A DNA stretch of 64,000 nucleotides from Methylotenera_A aquatica (GCA_965601485.1 OZ271846.1:1736001-1800000); one strand, 5' to 3'. Shown: positions 19,104 to 27,995, counted from the first letter of the stretch. Numbers and translations are program-made. The notes: generated from the sequence alone by a model not told the origin.

Positions 19104-19610
19104 ATGTGCATTCAGAAACCAGTTATATCAAGTCTATTGCTTGACACACTGTTTAAAGCTCTAATGTAATTGAAGCCATACTAGATAACATAGATGCAAC
19201 ATCATCAACTACAAACTTTTCACTAAACTATCTTGCACCTAGCACTATTGATACTCCAGATAGCCCTTTTTATTGCGGCGCTGGTGATGATTGGCAATGT
19301 GCACACAAGATAATTAGCTCACCTCACATTACAGGCACTTTAAGCATCAGCGCATATGGCGTAGACAATCCATCTGCACAAGCGGCATATAATGATATGA
19401 CTGATGAAATTGGAACTAACTTAATCGTACGCACGTTAAGTCATCAAACAATTGATGGTTGATTTCTGACTTTAGAGCCAAATCAGTACTTTATAATTAT
19501 GGCGCACCTGTTGGCAACCCAAATCCAGGATCAGTTCCAGCAACCGCTTGGCTGTATTGCTCTGCGGCTTTAGGATTGCGTCGCAGAAATCAAACAGAAG
19601 GGTTCATAAT
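19104..19610 (+). pseudogene. Decayed VPLPA/PEP-CTERM-type exported protein
   Basis: A ribosome binding site (AAAGGA) and ATG at 19104 open a frame that stops after 22 codons (MCIQKPVISSLLLDTLF...), and homology-like text then continues in other frames. A middle piece (about 19233-19461) reads SPFYCGAGDDWQCAHKIISS and on to HQTIDG before a stop. The last piece, in a shifted frame, reads GSVPATAWLYCSAALGLRRRN, which resembles the VPLPATAWLF-type sorting signal with a small deletion and an Arg-rich end. At least three disruptions are needed to join these. The family assignment is inference from the C-terminal pattern. Confidence 0.6.
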
Positions 19611-19612
19611 AC

Positions 19613-19640
19613 AAAAAACCAAAAATTTATGTGGTTTTTT
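19613..19640. terminator. Possible terminator 3' of rnpB
   Basis: AAAAAACC (19613-19620) pairs with GGTTTTTT (19633-19640) around a 12-nt loop. On the minus strand it begins about 15 nt after the end of rnpB and finishes in a T-run, so it may end that RNA. The stem is AT-rich and weak. Confidence 0.4.
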
Positions 19641-19654
19641 ATTTTAAATAATCA

Positions 19655-20007
19655 ATGAAGCTGGCCGATAAGCCGGGTTTTGTAGACTTTATTTCTAAAG
19701 TTGACAGTCATTCATCTAGGCGCACAATTACTTGTGCACTCAAGCTATCTACCCGCTGACAGCGCGAGCAACGCCTTATTTACATGTGTAAGTTTCTACA
19801 CAAATAAAATCGCCAGCCTATTTGATATTGCTGCAAATGGAGGTTACCGCGTTTCACCGTAACTAAATACGCTCGTCTCTGTGGCCCTATTCCTCGCCTT
19901 ATACCCTTCGGATTTCAGCGTACGGCCGTTAGCCGTCATCTTGCTCTGTGCAGCCCGGACTTTCCTCCCCCCAACAAGTTAGGCGGCGACTGTCTAGCCA
20001 GCTTCAA
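19655..20007 (-). ncRNA. rnpB: RNase P RNA (M1 RNA)
   Basis: This is the catalytic RNA of ribonuclease P, which matures tRNA 5' ends. On the minus strand the 5' part contains GGAGGAAAGTCCGGGCTGCA followed by CAGAGCAAGATG, the universal bacterial class A core, and later GGTGAAACGCGGTAACCTC and the closing motif that includes AACCCGGCTTA. The terminal helix P1 pairs GAAGCTGGC at the 5' end (19997-20005) with GCCAGCTTC at the 3' end (19657-19665). Length is about 350 nt. The exact ends are set by P1 plus two or so bases and are approximate. Confidence 0.96.
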
Positions 20008-20031
20008 CATTATTTTAACATGCTGCCACGA

Positions 20032-21069
20032 TTAATTATTTTGTAATTTCCACGCCAAGTTTTGCCCTGCTCTGAGTGGCACAAGCACATCATCATCAAA
20101 TGGCAAATTGTCTGGTACTTGCCAACGCTCTTTTACTAACGTGATTTTATCTTGATTGCGTGGCAAATCATAAAAATCAGGACCATAAAAACTAGCAAAA
20201 CCTTCTAATTTATCAAGCGCATTGGCATTTTCAAACGCTTCCGCATACAACTCAATCGCAGAATGGGCAGTATAAATACCTGCACAGCCACAAGCGGCTT
20301 CTTTAGTATGTTTCGCATGTGGTGCGCTATCGGTGCCTAAGAAAAATTTGACATTTCCAGAAATGGCAGCACTCACTAACGCTAAACGGTGTTCTTCGCG
20401 CTTTAATATAGGCAGGCAATAATGATGGGGCTGAATGCCGCCTTTAAACATATCATTGCGATTCATTAACAAATGATGCGCAGTAATGGTGGCGGCCACA
20501 TTATTGGGCGCTTCACGCACAAAATCTACAGCATCTTTAGTGGTAATGTGCTCAAAAACTACTTTTAGCGCAGTGAATTTTTTGAGTAGCGGCGACATAT
20601 TGCGCTCAATAAAGACACGCTCACGGTCAAACACATCTACATCGCCATCCGTCACCTCAGCGTGAGCCAATAAAGGCATTCCCAATTTCTCCATTGCCTC
20701 TAAAACTTTAACACAATGCCCTAAATTAGTGACTCCCGAATCGGAATTAGTAGTGGCGCCCGCTGGGTATAACTTAACACCATGCACAATACCACTGGCT
20801 TTAGCCAAGACAATCTCTTCTGCAGTGGTATTATCAGTCAGGTACAAAGTCATCAGTGGCTCAAAACTTAAATCTGCTGGCAACGCCTCAAAAATGCGTT
20901 GCCGATAAGCCATTGCCAATGCAGTTGTTATGACAGGTGGGCGCAGATTAGGCATGACAATCGCGCGCGCGAATTGTCTGGCAGTATCTGGCAACACCGC
21001 TTTAAGCGCGGCACCATCTCTTAGGTGTAAATGCCAGTCATCTGGGCGTGTAATTGTTAATGTAGTCAT
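20032..21069 (-). CDS. pyrC: Dihydroorotase
   Basis: PyrC is the Zn-dependent amidohydrolase that cyclises carbamoyl-aspartate to dihydroorotate in pyrimidine synthesis. The 345-residue protein has the metal-binding HLHLRDG near residues 13-19, the carboxylated-Lys region GVKLYPAGATTNSDSG, and the GTDSAPHAKHTKE motif with the catalytic Asp. This is the short, class II type of E. coli PyrC. It lies 14 bp after rsmI on the same strand and ends 24 bp before rnpB. Confidence 0.98.
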   Translation of the reverse strand: MTTLTITRPDDWHLHLRDGAALKAVLPDTARQFARAIVMPNLRPPVITTALAMAYRQRIFEALPADLSFEPLMTLYLTDNTTAEEIVLAKASGIVHGVKLYPAGATTNSDSGVTNLGHCVKVLEAMEKLGMPLLAHAEVTDGDVDVFDRERVFIERNMSPLLKKFTALKVVFEHITTKDAVDFVREAPNNVAATITAHHLLMNRNDMFKGGIQPHHYCLPILKREEHRLALVSAAISGNVKFFLGTDSAPHAKHTKEAACGCAGIYTAHSAIELYAEAFENANALDKLEGFASFYGPDFYDLPRNQDKITLVKERWQVPDNLPFDDDVLVPLRAGQNLAWKLQNN

Positions 21070-21083
21070 ATTGGGCTCATTCT

Positions 21084-21941
21084 TTAAAGAAGATTTTTTA
21101 ATGCAAGTGCAAATTCGTACAAATCATTTTTCTTTTCATTGGTGATTTCTGCAGCTAGTTTCACCGCTTGTTTAAGTGGCAAATCGGCCAGTAGCAATTT
21201 CAATACGCGAATTGTTTCTTCTGAAAAGTCTTCTGGCGCTTTAGTTTCGGCAGCTTCAACCAGCAATACAAACTCACCACGTTGCTGATTAGTATCGGCT
21301 TCTAACCAAGCTTTTGCTTGGGCTAATTCACAACTATAAATCGTTTCAAAGGTTTTGGTGATCTCTCTTGCAAAGGTAATTCGGCGCTCTGCACCCAATG
21401 CATTGGCCATATCATCAACACTTTCTAAAATACGGTGCGGCGCTTCATAAAAAACCAAGGTCACTGTTTGTGCTTTTAAAGTTTCAAGCGCTTTACGTCT
21501 GGCGCCGCCGCTTGCTGGCAAAAATCCATGAAATAAAAAACCATTTTTTGAAATGCCTGACGCCGATAATGCCGCGATTACCGCACTTACGCCTGGAATC
21601 GGCACCACTTTTACACCTGCCTTGCGCACAAAATCCACCACTACAGCGCCAGGGTCGCTAATGCCTGGTGTGCCAGCATCGGTCACTAAGGCAATGTTTT
21701 CACCAGCATTTAATTGTACTAATAATTTTTCAGCAGATTGATTTTCGTTATGCTCATGCACCGCAATAAGTTTTTTGCTAATGCCAAAATGCGACAATAA
21801 TCCTGAGGTATGGCGCGTGTCTTCTGCTGCAATGGCATCTACACCCTTGAGTATTTCAAGTGCACGCAAGGTAATATCACCTAAATTGCCGATTGGGGTT
21901 GCCACAACATATAATGTACTCTTAGTTTTCAACTCAGTCAT
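21084..21941 (-). CDS. rsmI: 16S rRNA (cytidine1402-2'-O)-methyltransferase
   Basis: RsmI methylates the ribose of C1402 in 16S rRNA. The 285-residue protein has the tetrapyrrole-methylase-like fold with VATPIGNLGDITLRALE, EDTRHT, VTDAGTPGISDPG and PGVSAVIAALSASG, all standard for RsmI. It is divergent from yraN, a gene pair seen in many Proteobacteria. RsmH at 17165-18184 modifies the same nucleotide. Confidence 0.98.
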   Translation of the reverse strand: MTELKTKSTLYVVATPIGNLGDITLRALEILKGVDAIAAEDTRHTSGLLSHFGISKKLIAVHEHNENQSAEKLLVQLNAGENIALVTDAGTPGISDPGAVVVDFVRKAGVKVVPIPGVSAVIAALSASGISKNGFLFHGFLPASGGARRKALETLKAQTVTLVFYEAPHRILESVDDMANALGAERRITFAREITKTFETIYSCELAQAKAWLEADTNQQRGEFVLLVEAAETKAPEDFSEETIRVLKLLLADLPLKQAVKLAAEITNEKKNDLYEFALALKNLL

Positions 21942-21989
21942 AGCATCATTTTAAGCCAAAGCGCTAATAATCCTCAAAAAATAAGCCAA

Positions 21990-22355
21990 ATGAAATTAAA
22001 TCAAAACAATACAGGATTAGAAGCCGAAAAGTTAGCAGCAACTTTTTTATTAAATCAAGGACTTATATTAGTAGCCCAAAATTACCACTGCCGCTATGGT
22101 GAAATTGATTTGATTATGCAAGACACTAAAACGTTGGTATTTGTTGAGGTGCGATTAAGAAAAAACTCCCTGTTTGGAGGCGCTGGCAGTAGCATTACTC
22201 CGCAAAAAATGCAAAAACTAATATTAACTTCACAACACTATTTACAAACACAAAATCTGAACCAGAGCTCACAAGCATGCCGTTTTGATGCAATCCTGAT
22301 GGATGTTGTCGATGCAAAATCGATTGAATGGGTGCGTAATGCATTTGACGCATAA
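21990..22355 (+). CDS. yraN: UPF0102 family YraN-like protein
   Basis: YraN proteins are small cytoplasmic members of the endonuclease-like superfamily; no reaction is firmly known. The 121-residue product shows the family pattern of GLEAEKLAATFLLNQG, then YHCRYGEIDLI and LVFVEVRLR, which carry the Glu/Asp and ExK-like positions of the nuclease fold (here the last has Arg in place of Lys). It starts 48 bp from rsmI in the divergent direction and precedes a BON lipoprotein, the usual neighbourhood. Confidence 0.93.
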   Translation: MKLNQNNTGLEAEKLAATFLLNQGLILVAQNYHCRYGEIDLIMQDTKTLVFVEVRLRKNSLFGGAGSSITPQKMQKLILTSQHYLQTQNLNQSSQACRFDAILMDVVDAKSIEWVRNAFDA

Positions 22356-22400
22356 AGAGCGTATGATTCGCAAAAATTATCTGATATAAGGGAGCACTTA

Positions 22401-22973
22401 ATGAATTTGATTTTAAGAACAGTATTGGCTGCAGGCCTAATAAGCCAATTGTCCGCATGCGTGCCTTTAGCAGTAGGCGGCGCTGCAGTTGGTGGTACTG
22501 TGGCAGCAGACAGACGCACATCTGGCATTTTTGTGGAAGATGAAAACATTGAGCTAAAAGCCGCTAGAAAAATAGAAACCAATTTGGGCGAGCAATCGCA
22601 TGTAAATGTCACCAGCTTTAACCGTAATGTGTTGTTAACGGGCGAAGTGCCTGATGCAGAGCGCTTAGCTAAGGCAGAGGCCCTATTAAAAGAAATTGAA
22701 AATATTCGAGCCGTGACCAATGAGATAGTAATTGCGCCCAAAAGCACTATCGGCTCTCGTAGCAATGATACTTTTATTACTTCTAAACTTAAAATCAAAT
22801 TTTTGACTGAAAATAAATTCTCTCCTAATCACGTTAAAGTGGTGACCGAAAATGGGGTGGTCTATTTAATGGGCCTTGTGACGCAAAAAGAAGGTGAAGC
22901 GGCTGTAGAAATTGCACGCAACGCAGACGGCGTCAGCAAAGTCGTTAAAGTCTTTGAATATATCAACCCGTAA
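22401..22973 (+). CDS. BON-domain outer-membrane lipoprotein (DolP/YraP-like)
   Basis: A 190-residue lipoprotein with a type II signal peptide ending in the lipobox LSAC (Cys near residue 20), a glycine-rich stretch, and then two BON domains at about residues 50-118 and 122-190. The second ends in VTENGVVYLMGLVTQKEGEAAVEIARNADGV. E. coli DolP (YraP) has the same design and supports outer-membrane integrity; the position after yraN matches too. A GGGAG ribosome binding site precedes the ATG. Confidence 0.9.
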   Translation: MNLILRTVLAAGLISQLSACVPLAVGGAAVGGTVAADRRTSGIFVEDENIELKAARKIETNLGEQSHVNVTSFNRNVLLTGEVPDAERLAKAEALLKEIENIRAVTNEIVIAPKSTIGSRSNDTFITSKLKIKFLTENKFSPNHVKVVTENGVVYLMGLVTQKEGEAAVEIARNADGVSKVVKVFEYINP

Positions 22974-22997
22974 ATCAGTAGACAAAGTGACATCAAC

Positions 22998-23297
22998 ATG
23001 ATCAAAAAAAATGTAGAAATTATTATTGAAGGCTTAACGCGTACGGGAAAACCGTTCCGCCCTAGCGATTGGGTTGATAGAACTTGCAGTACTTACGCCA
23101 GTTTTGGACCTGATAAGAAGCTGGTATATTCGCCTTATTTAAAACCAAAAGTAATGAACGGCGTGCGTTGCTTGGCCGTGGATATGCGTTTAAAAGATAG
23201 CAGCCCGGAAGGTTTTGCGCAGCTCATGCAATTTGCTGATGAAAACCAGTTGAATATTTTGGATGCCGACGGCAATAGTATTGTGGCAATGCTTTAA
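22998..23297 (+). CDS. DUF3579 family protein
   Basis: A 99-residue cytoplasmic protein with the pattern IIIEGLTRTGKPFRPSDWVDR, which I recognise as the DUF3579 family common in Betaproteobacteria. No function is known. It starts 24 bp after the BON lipoprotein gene and is likely co-transcribed with it. No signal peptide or membrane segment. Confidence 0.85.
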   Translation: MIKKNVEIIIEGLTRTGKPFRPSDWVDRTCSTYASFGPDKKLVYSPYLKPKVMNGVRCLAVDMRLKDSSPEGFAQLMQFADENQLNILDADGNSIVAML

Positions 23298-23299
23298 AC

Positions 23300-23809
23300 A
23301 GCTATTTTTGAAGCTTTAAGGGTTCTGTTGCTTTTAGAGCTTCAAGGTAGGTCTTAGTCACCAATCCGCGCTTAGTTTTAAGTAAAACGCCGCGCGCATT
23401 TTAAATATAAGTAGCTGGCATCACTTCTGCACTTCCAATTTGCTTAATCACATCATCGTGATCTAGCAAAACGGGATAAAACATAAGTATATAGTCCACA
23501 TAAGTGCCTACCTTTGCCTCATCTTTGTAGTCAAACACTTCACCCAGCAACATCACATCTTTAGTTTTTGCGACTATCATACAGCGCCACTAAATCAGTG
23601 GTTCTCTTCTAAGCAAGGTGGTCACCATATCGCCCAATAATTCACAATGACCCATTTGCCTTTATATGGAGCAAGTGACTGTTTTTGCCTGCAGTATGTT
23701 TTAATTCAAACACTTTACTATTAGACGCATCAGCAGTGTGCGCTATAAAACCCAAGCTTAGAAAAATAAAAATTTTAATCCGCCACAAAAACTGTTTTTT
23801 AGCTACCAT
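23300..23809 (-). pseudogene. Decayed TlpA-like thioredoxin
   Basis: The reverse strand starts with ATG at 23807-23809 and a plausible signal peptide (FIFLSLGFIAHTADA), then runs into a stop. In a shifted frame it continues SLAPYKGKWVIVNYWAIW, then TGA, then PPCLEE: the WCPPC redox motif of TlpA/ResA-type thioredoxins with the first Cys codon changed to TGA (23622-23624). A further frameshift follows before PDLVALYD, and more before a readable C-terminal piece with VMPATYI. At least three lesions make this a dead gene. It fills most of the gap between the DUF3579 gene and the next gene. Confidence 0.85.
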
Positions 23810-24026
23810 AATCTTTTTCAATCTAATATATAATCCGAAGAAATAAACCGATTAATTCATTATTATAAAATTTACTTAATCTATTTAATGATTTACAAAT
23901 TTGAAAGCGATGCGTTTAGTTTGCCCATAACATTATGCCACTAAGCACTTTGCCATTTAATTAAGGCTTTATCATTTTAGAAGTGTCCGATTTTTAAATT
24001 AGCACCCAATACTATGTGGAGCATTT

Positions 24027-25592
24027 ATGCCGATCAGTCTTAAGCTACCCAATTTAGATAACAATCCAATTTTATTGGCTGAAACACGCGCGCATAAAAT
24101 CAATGAATTTATTCAAAATTTGCCATTTGGCGACCCTATTAGAGCCGCTAGCGATTTAATTGAGGAATTACAGATTATCAATAGCCAAAAAGTGGCATTT
24201 ACCAATCGCCTAAATGCGCTTGAACTGTATCGCCCTTCTGCCATTCAAATTTATCAAGATCTAATTCCACATTTTAGTGGCGCCAGCTTGCCTATTTCAA
24301 AAAATGAGCAAGCCTTTGCCGATGCCGCAGAGCAATTATGGCAAGAATTTGCGTTTGGATACAAATTTGCACTGGTGGATTTGCAAAACAAAATACTCAA
24401 TTTGGGCAGCAGCAAAACCACCGCATTGGTTGTTCAGCGTGCGATTCACGCATGTAAAGAATTGATGTTAATTCATCATCTTACTTATGCAAGCGCTCCC
24501 GCTTCAATTTGGGGTGAGTTACATCAGCTTTATTATTGTGCCCTACAGCAATCTGCAGAAAAGCTTCCTGTATCAGAGCATTACACTATCAATAATGCTA
24601 GCTCGGTTAATTTTATTTACGCGCAAACACTACTTTTAAATTTGGCCAATCCACAACACCTGGCTAATAAACACATTCTTAGTCTTGACAGCTATTTGGG
24701 TAGAGTTGCCAATAAAGCAGAACTGAGGCCACTGGGCTTTATTGAAAAGCCTACAGGCGTGTTTTTAGTATCGCTAGATGGCGCTAAACCTCCAACTGCT
24801 TTTGTAAAAAATAAAGAAATACCAGACGGTAGCACTGACATACTATTGGTTACGGTTAATTTAGCCAGACAAATTTATCAGCATATTAAATTATTGCAAG
24901 AAGGTGTTATCCCTAATGATGCCAGCATTCCTACCAATGCCATTGAAACGCACTTTGAAGACTTGCTTGCGCACTTAATTAAACAATATGGCAAAACACC
25001 GCAGAGACTATTTTCTAGAAGTAAAAAAAGTGATGGTGTAGAGTTAAGCATTGGCATGAACACCACGCATCATTTAATTCGCGAAGTTGGCTCGCCGCTT
25101 AACACTAATCAAGGAATTAGTGGCTTGAACACCAATGGCTTTTACAGGCCATCCAGATGGCAAATATTGAACGTGAGCGCGGGTGGTTATGCTTTGCGTA
25201 AAATCAATACATCGATGGCTAGCGCACACATAGGTGACGTAGTTGCCATGAAAGATAACAACACCAAAACATGGGAGCTTGCTGTTTTACGATGGGCTAA
25301 TGTGAATGAGTTGAAACAATTAGATATAGGCTTGCAATTAATTTCTCCAAGCGCATACGCTGTAAGCATTCGTGCCGATAATAACGCCCTAGAGAGTGAA
25401 GCCTTGCTGTTACCAGAACTATCGGCATTAAAACAAGCAGCTAGCATTATTGCGACTGTTGGCCTTTGCAAAGTAGGTAGCACCATTGAGGTTCACCATA
25501 ACAATACGGTTAGCAATGTGCGTACTACCAAATTAGTCGAACGCACAGCAAGCTTCGAACGCTTTCAATACAGCTTGATAGAAGTCATTTGA
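24027..25592 (+). CDS. PilZ-like domain protein of unknown function
   Basis: A 521-residue soluble protein that I do not recognise as a named family. The first 330 residues are mostly helical with no clear motif. The C-terminal part looks PilZ-like: residues 373-391 contain YRPSRW followed by ILNVSAGGYAL, matching the paired Arg and (D/N)xSxxG elements that bind cyclic di-GMP, then GDVVAM and LAVLRWAN with a later DIGLQLIS, as PilZ barrels show. It sits alone, with the dead TlpA gene behind it and trxA 231 bp ahead. A c-di-GMP receptor role is inference. Confidence 0.6.
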   Translation: MPISLKLPNLDNNPILLAETRAHKINEFIQNLPFGDPIRAASDLIEELQIINSQKVAFTNRLNALELYRPSAIQIYQDLIPHFSGASLPISKNEQAFADAAEQLWQEFAFGYKFALVDLQNKILNLGSSKTTALVVQRAIHACKELMLIHHLTYASAPASIWGELHQLYYCALQQSAEKLPVSEHYTINNASSVNFIYAQTLLLNLANPQHLANKHILSLDSYLGRVANKAELRPLGFIEKPTGVFLVSLDGAKPPTAFVKNKEIPDGSTDILLVTVNLARQIYQHIKLLQEGVIPNDASIPTNAIETHFEDLLAHLIKQYGKTPQRLFSRSKKSDGVELSIGMNTTHHLIREVGSPLNTNQGISGLNTNGFYRPSRWQILNVSAGGYALRKINTSMASAHIGDVVAMKDNNTKTWELAVLRWANVNELKQLDIGLQLISPSAYAVSIRADNNALESEALLLPELSALKQAASIIATVGLCKVGSTIEVHHNNTVSNVRTTKLVERTASFERFQYSLIEVI

Positions 25593-25823
25593 TTTTGCTA
25601 TACTATTAATAGGCATTTAAAAGTATTTAAAAGCTAATTGCTTATGAATATATCTTTATCAATATAACCGAATTGAATTTAATAATAATTTTGTTAATGA
25701 CTTGAAAAATACGTTGAATAACGCTATTTATTTAAAAATTGTAACTTTAATATCTAATTAATCGTGCATTATTAGGTTTTAACAATATTAAATTGTCAGT
25801 CAAATTTCTACATAGGGGTCAAC

Positions 25824-26150
25824 ATGAGCGAACACATTACCCATTTAAGCGATGCAGCTTTTGAGCAAGAAGTATTGCAATCATCCCTTCCCGTTTTAGT
25901 GGATTATTGGGCAGAATGGTGTGGTCCTTGCAAAATGATTGCACCGATTTTAGATGACATTAGCAAAGAATATTCTGGCCGCTTAAAAGTAGCTAAGTTA
26001 AATATTGATGACAACCAACAAACGCCACCAAAATATGGTATTCGCGGCATTCCAACTCTCATGCTATTCAAAAATGGCAATGTTGAGGCAACTAAAGTAG
26101 GCGCATTGTCAAAATCACAATTGACCGCTTTTATTGACAGCAATATTTAA
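25824..26150 (+). CDS. trxA: Thioredoxin
   Basis: TrxA reduces protein disulfides in the cytoplasm. The 108-residue protein has the active site WCGPC at residues 32-36, the buried Asp in the strand before it (VLVDYWAEW), and the cis-Pro in GIRGIPTLMLF. It begins after a 231-bp AT-rich region in which I see no gene and ends 38 bp before a strong terminator, so it is probably a single-gene unit. A GGGG-containing ribosome binding site is 5 nt from the ATG. Confidence 0.98.
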   Translation: MSEHITHLSDAAFEQEVLQSSLPVLVDYWAEWCGPCKMIAPILDDISKEYSGRLKVAKLNIDDNQQTPPKYGIRGIPTLMLFKNGNVEATKVGALSKSQLTAFIDSNI

Positions 26151-26188
26151 TTGTTCAACATCTAACTTATCAACCTTTGCATTAATAA

Positions 26189-26228
26189 GTCTAGTTTCTA
26201 TAAGCTAATCAGAAGCTAGACGTTTTTA
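26189..26228 (+). terminator. Intrinsic terminator of trxA
   Basis: An 11-bp stem (GTCTAGTTTCT against AGAAGCTAGAC, one G-U pair) with an 11-nt loop is followed by GTTTTTAA. It lies 38 bp after the trxA stop. Confidence 0.8.
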
Positions 26229-26293
26229 ACTCTTACACCACAAACTATCCTTTCAAACTATCCTATAGTTAGCCCATTCTAGAGAGTTCTCTA
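26223..26293 (+). promoter_or_regulatory. rho leader: G-free C-containing tract and start-site hairpin
   Basis: Positions 26223-26267 contain no G and 13 C in 45 nt, and include CAAACTATCCT twice (26241-26251 and 26254-26264). Unstructured C-over-G RNA of this kind is how Rho rut sites look, and rho is known to be autoregulated. Just before the ATG, TAGAGA and TCTCTA are inverted around GT, so the AGAGAG ribosome binding site could be hidden in a short hairpin. Both roles are inference. Confidence 0.45.
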
Positions 26294-27553
26294 ATGCATT
26301 TATCTGACCTTAAACACCTGCCCGTTACCGAATTAGTTGAAATGGCACTAACCAACGAAATTGAAAATGCTAGTCGTATGCGCAAGCAAGATTTGATTTT
26401 TGCCATACTCAAAAACAAAGCAAAAAAAGGTGACAGTATTTTTGGTGACGGTACGTTGGAAGTGTTGCAGGATGGTTTTGGGTTTTTACGCTCACCTGAT
26501 ACTTCTTATTTAGCAGGGCCTGACGATATTTATGTATCACCCTCACAAATTAGACGCTTTAATTTACACACAGGCGATAGTATTCAAGGAGAGATTCGCA
26601 CTCCAAAAGACGGTGAGCGCTATTTTGCCCTAGTAAAAGTTGACCAAGTAAACTGTGAAGCGCCTGAAAACACCAAACACAAAATTCTGTTTGAAAACTT
26701 AACCCCGCTTTTCCCAACTATCCCTCTTACATTAGAACGTGAAATCCGCGGTGAAGAAAACATTACTAGCCGGGTGATTGATATGATTGCACCAATTGGT
26801 CGCGGTCAACGCGGTTTATTAGTGGCCAGCCCAAAAAGCGGTAAAACAGTGATGATGCAAAATATCGCACATGCGATTACCGCTAACCATCCCGATGTAA
26901 TTTTGATTGTGCTGCTAATTGATGAGCGCCCTGAAGAAGTGACGGAAATGACGCGCTCAGTAAAGGGCGAAGTAGTTGCTTCTACTTTTGATGAGCCCGC
27001 AACGCGCCACGTACAAGTGGCTGAGATGGTACTAGAAAAAGCCAAGCGTTTGGTTGAGCACAAAAAAGATGTGGTCATTTTGCTGGATTCAATTACCCGC
27101 TTAGCCCGTGCTTACAACACAGTTATTCCCTCATCGGGCAAAGTGTTAACAGGCGGTGTGGATGCAAATGCGCTGCAACGCCCTAAACGCTTCTTTGGTG
27201 CGGCACGTAATATTGAAGAAGGTGGATCACTTACCATTATTGCTACAGCCCTTGTCGATACTGGCTCGCGCATGGACGATGTAATTTATGAAGAATTCAA
27301 AGGTACCGGCAATATGGAAATCCATCTTGACCGTAAAATGGCTGAAAAACGTCTCTACCCTGCCATTAACGTCAATAAATCAGGCACGCGTAAAGAAGAA
27401 CTGCTAATTGAAAAAGATGTATTACAGAAAATTTGGGTATTGCGTAAATTACTCTACCCTATGGACGATTTGGAAGCGATGGAATTCTTGTTAGACAAAA
27501 TCAAGGCTACCAAAAACAATGCCGACTTTTTTGATAGCATGCGCAGGGGTTAA
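26294..27553 (+). CDS. rho: Transcription termination factor Rho
   Basis: Rho is the hexameric RNA-dependent ATPase and helicase that ends transcription. The 419-residue protein has the N-terminal Rho domain (LSDLKHLPVTELVEMA), a cold-shock-like RNA-binding fold (EVLQDGFGFLRSP), the Walker A ASPKSGKT, DERPEEVTEM, Walker B VVILLDSITRLARAYN, and the Q/R-loop region. Length is normal and no insertion domain is present. It is followed by rpmE, a frequent neighbour. Confidence 0.99.
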   Translation: MHLSDLKHLPVTELVEMALTNEIENASRMRKQDLIFAILKNKAKKGDSIFGDGTLEVLQDGFGFLRSPDTSYLAGPDDIYVSPSQIRRFNLHTGDSIQGEIRTPKDGERYFALVKVDQVNCEAPENTKHKILFENLTPLFPTIPLTLEREIRGEENITSRVIDMIAPIGRGQRGLLVASPKSGKTVMMQNIAHAITANHPDVILIVLLIDERPEEVTEMTRSVKGEVVASTFDEPATRHVQVAEMVLEKAKRLVEHKKDVVILLDSITRLARAYNTVIPSSGKVLTGGVDANALQRPKRFFGAARNIEEGGSLTIIATALVDTGSRMDDVIYEEFKGTGNMEIHLDRKMAEKRLYPAINVNKSGTRKEELLIEKDVLQKIWVLRKLLYPMDDLEAMEFLLDKIKATKNNADFFDSMRRG

Positions 27554-27653
27554 TTAGTGCAAAAAAATCAAACGCATATTCATCTTGCCAAAAATTTTAC
27601 TTTGGTCCATAATATGCGGTTTACTTCAATTGCTTAAATTTAGAGAGAAAAGC

Positions 27654-27854
27654 ATGAAAGCTGATACACATCCTAACTACCCAGAAATCAACGTTACTTG
27701 TAGCTGTGGTAGCAAATTTAAAACACGCTCTACGCATGGTCGAGACATGAGTATTGAGGTGTGTTCACAATGTCACCCGTTTTACACAGGTAAACAAAAA
27801 ATATTAGACACAGCTGGCCGTGTTGAGAAATTCAAACAAAAATATGGCATGTAA
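27654..27854 (+). CDS. rpmE: 50S ribosomal protein L31
   Basis: L31 is a small protein of the large ribosomal subunit. I start it at ATG 27654 (MKADTHPNYPEI), which follows an AGAGAGAAA ribosome binding site; the upstream in-frame codons do not belong to the family. The 66-residue product keeps four Cys (residues 16, 18, 37, 40), so it is the zinc-binding C+ form. A strong terminator follows directly. Confidence 0.97.
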   Translation: MKADTHPNYPEINVTCSCGSKFKTRSTHGRDMSIEVCSQCHPFYTGKQKILDTAGRVEKFKQKYGM

Positions 27855-27873
27855 TTACATGCGTGTGTTTTGC

Positions 27874-27900
27874 AAAAAAGGCAGCCTTGCTGCCTTTTTT
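27874..27900 (+). terminator. Intrinsic terminator of rpmE
   Basis: GGCAGC and GCTGCC pair around CTT, with AAAAAA before and TTTTTT after, giving a compact stem with a T-run 20 bp after the rpmE stop. Confidence 0.9.
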
Positions 27901-27995
27901 ATTTTGGCGACAATGCTTTTAGACTGTTTAAATTGCAAGCGCAAAAACAAGCAGTGTTAAAATATAAAAACTTTTACCTCATTCAATAGTAAATC

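Noticed and set aside
19459..19647. Open frame of 62 codons as a real small gene
   Set aside because: It begins at a TTG in the middle of the decayed exported-protein gene and carries only its tail.
18628..20031. Mobile element or phage remnant in the gap beside rnpB
   Set aside because: No integrase, transposase or terminal repeats are visible; the content is a broken exported-protein gene and the RNase P RNA.
22238..22798. Open frame on the minus strand of 186 codons
   Set aside because: It lies opposite yraN and the BON lipoprotein, both well supported, and shows no recognisable motif.
23622..23624. TGA in W-TGA-PPC read as selenocysteine, giving a thioredoxin-like selenoprotein
   Set aside because: Other frameshifts and stops both before and after this codon break the same gene, so simple decay explains it; no SECIS-like element was recognised.
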